In this document: positions 62,879 to 64,000 of the stretch, piece after piece | Layout: each line of letters begins with the position of its first letter | Position numbering within the stretch: position 1 is the stretch's first letter | NCBI RefSeq assembly: GCF_002078355.1 | Contig: NZ_CP015363.1 | Span: forward strand, 558,001-622,000 | Source of the DNA: Ferroplasma acidiphilum | Lineage (GTDB): Archaea; Thermoplasmatota; Thermoplasmata; Thermoplasmatales; Thermoplasmataceae | DNA: 64,000 nucleotides | Direction of reading: 5' to 3' | Program-made: the position numbers and the translations under genes | Notes under the pieces: generated by a model | Told to the model about the DNA's origin: nothing | What the model saw: the letters and a program-made list of their open reading frames with translations, nothing else | The model's database searches: none

Positions 62879-63679
62879 CTTACAGAAAACTCTGATAAGT
62901 TCTACCGGCTCCATGCACTTCAAATTAAGTACTGGCTAAAAACACCACTTCCGGCAGAGAATATACACATAATTTCATTCAAGGACCATCCAACGCATTT
63001 AAGGAATCTAAGAAACCATTCCGATTTAATAGTCGAATTTAAGGATTTCAACGTAACTGTTTCCACAAGGGCAATAAAGTTTACAAACCTCGAGGTAAGG
63101 ATGCCCTATAAAGAGGTTAACGATCCTCAAATCCTGTTAACAAAAGCCATGGCTCTAATTGAACCGGAAGTTGAGCATATAGAGTCACTTCTGTCAAAGC
63201 ACATTCCAGGATTAAAATTACAAAGGCTGGCAAACAATGTCCTTGATGCTGTAGTAACCAGGGGTGAAATAGCAATTGAAAACGATGAACTGGCCATTAA
63301 TGTGGGCAAAATCCAGAAAGATACCGGGGAAAAGTTAAGAATTTATGATCCGGATGATGGCAAAATTTCCGAAATAGTTGACTTCAGCAAAGGCCCGGCA
63401 GAGTTTGAATCAGTACATCCAAAGAAATTAATTGAAAATCTGGAAATATATAAGCAATTTTTAGATGATTTGAATTCCGGAAAATTCTATGACAGAATCA
63501 ATAAGATAGTAGAGGTGCAGGAGAAAACGATGCAAATCCAGGAAAAGCAGGAAGAAATCCAGAAGAACGCTTTTAGCCAGTTTGACGAAAGGATAAATGA
63601 GCACTTGAATTTAGTGAACAATTTAGCAACCCAATTTTTCCATGCACTGGACGAATTAAAAAATTATATGATGAGGTGA
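62612..63679 (+). CDS. Winged-helix protein with C-terminal coiled coil (355 aa)
   Basis: The N-terminal 60 residues form a winged helix: LTGKSAREIGRIMGYKSGGTVSKKIKRLINHGYLINHTGPDNRFYSIT. A central alpha/beta region (about 85-270) follows, and the C-terminal 70 residues are coiled coil (VQEKTMQIQEKQEEIQKNAFSQFDERIN). The architecture suits a plasmid or element regulator, or a protein that binds the repeats inside it. It overlaps the preceding gene (ATGA) and is followed by a serine recombinase 4 bases later. The family is not recognised. Confidence 0.6.
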   Translation: MRIFNPGPEYSQIISYLLTGKSAREIGRIMGYKSGGTVSKKIKRLINHGYLINHTGPDNRFYSITLKGYSIIGNKREDNSPTQSGKVEALTENSDKFYRLHALQIKYWLKTPLPAENIHIISFKDHPTHLRNLRNHSDLIVEFKDFNVTVSTRAIKFTNLEVRMPYKEVNDPQILLTKAMALIEPEVEHIESLLSKHIPGLKLQRLANNVLDAVVTRGEIAIENDELAINVGKIQKDTGEKLRIYDPDDGKISEIVDFSKGPAEFESVHPKKLIENLEIYKQFLDDLNSGKFYDRINKIVEVQEKTMQIQEKQEEIQKNAFSQFDERINEHLNLVNNLATQFFHALDELKNYMMR

Positions 63680-63683
63680 AGAT

Positions 63684-64000
63684 ATGATTGTAGGTTTATA
63701 TGCAAGGGTAAGCACAAAGGATAAGGAGCAGAATCCTGAAAACCAGCTGATCAGGTTAAGGGAATACTGCAATGCAAGGAAATGGAATTATAAAGAATAT
63801 ATCGATTTTGCATCCGGTTCAAAGAAAGACAGGCCAGGATTAAAGCAAATACTGGATGATCTGGACAAGCTTGATGGGATACTGGTTTTAAGATTGGATC
63901 GATTCGGAAGGTCCTTGCAAAACCTGCTTGAATGCTTCAATATTATTAGATCTCAAGGAAAGTTCTTTGAAGCCATCGACCAGGGATTGAAAATCTCGGA
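63684..64000 (+). CDS. Serine recombinase (resolvase family), N-terminal part
   Basis: The first 105 codons of a serine recombinase, running off the right edge. MIVGLYARVSTKDKEQNPENQ has the catalytic Ser10, and LVLRLDRFGRS has the Arg cluster of the resolvase fold; KKDRPGLKQILDDL follows the family. GAGGTGAAGAT gives its ribosome site. Such enzymes move or resolve plasmids, transposons (IS607 type) and integrative elements. Which kind cannot be told without the C-terminus. Confidence 0.9.
   Translation, partial: MIVGLYARVSTKDKEQNPENQLIRLREYCNARKWNYKEYIDFASGSKKDRPGLKQILDDLDKLDGILVLRLDRFGRSLQNLLECFNIIRSQGKFFEAIDQGLKIS

Noticed and set aside
1-64000. CRISPR array, rRNA genes, riboswitches
   Set aside because: No regularly spaced repeats, no rRNA-like sequence and no recognisable riboswitch core were found on reading.

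Overview
The window reads as chromosomal DNA of an acidophilic, cell-wall-less euryarchaeon of the order Thermoplasmatales (Ferroplasma, Acidiplasma or Picrophilus type). The basis is AT-rich DNA, archaeal aEF-1beta, the archaea-specific GatD/GatE pair, a tricorn-interacting-factor (F2/F3) aminopeptidase, a tRNA gene without encoded CCA, TATA boxes about 26 nt upstream of start codons (leaderless first genes) and GGAGGTG-type ribosome sites inside operons. The genus is an inference; no rRNA gene is present.

Layout. 1-5,000: end of an aEF-1beta gene with a zinc-ribbon partner, a gene relic, and a site-2 protease overlapping a 1,169-residue helical-repeat protein. 5,300-10,200: a methyltransferase next to a Trm112-like zinc protein, two small membrane proteins, an amino-acid permease, an isochorismatase-fold enzyme without the usual cysteine, and a precorrin-2 dehydrogenase. 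10,500-14,800: acyl-CoA dehydrogenase, then gatD-gatE. 14,905-25,041: an operon nuoABCDHI-J1-J2-KLMN with split nuoJ and no NuoEFG, ending in two small unrecognised genes. 25,000-32,700: a class V aminotransferase-fold enzyme, an orphan, an acyl-CoA synthetase, a second permease whose start appears frameshifted, and lysA. 32,972-34,556: a DsrE-like gene broken by a 1,250-bp IS4-type element with 5-bp target duplication. 34,600-44,500: DUF167, PLD-family protein, serine-hydroxymethyltransferase-like enzyme with a four-CBS protein, F2/F3 aminopeptidase, Sua5 with a tandem GNAT protein, a dolichol/phytol-kinase-like membrane protein and tRNA-Gly(GCC). 44,685-53,800: Rieske protein, a three-subunit molybdenum hydroxylase and a giant Lhr-type helicase. 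54,282-61,515: a glycosylation-rich solute-binding protein facing a dppBCDF-type operon that ends in a PH-like membrane protein. 61,992-64,000: edge of a mobile element (broken tyrosine recombinase, small genes, winged-helix protein, serine recombinase running off the end).

How the genes fit together. The Nuo complex lacks the NADH-oxidising module, so electrons must come from another donor; the UbiE/MenG-like methyltransferase could serve the quinone pool (inference). The acyl-CoA synthetase, acyl-CoA dehydrogenase, peptide ABC transporter, amino-acid permeases and aminopeptidase suit a heterotroph living on peptides and fatty or organic acids.

The best-supported novelties are the IS-interrupted DsrE gene, the frameshifted permease start, the Cys-to-Gly isochorismatase-fold protein, the two unknown genes at the end of the nuo operon, the S2P/helical-repeat pair, the very long Lhr helicase and the four-cysteine tails on both peptide-transporter ATPases. 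No CRISPR array, rRNA gene or complete prophage was seen.
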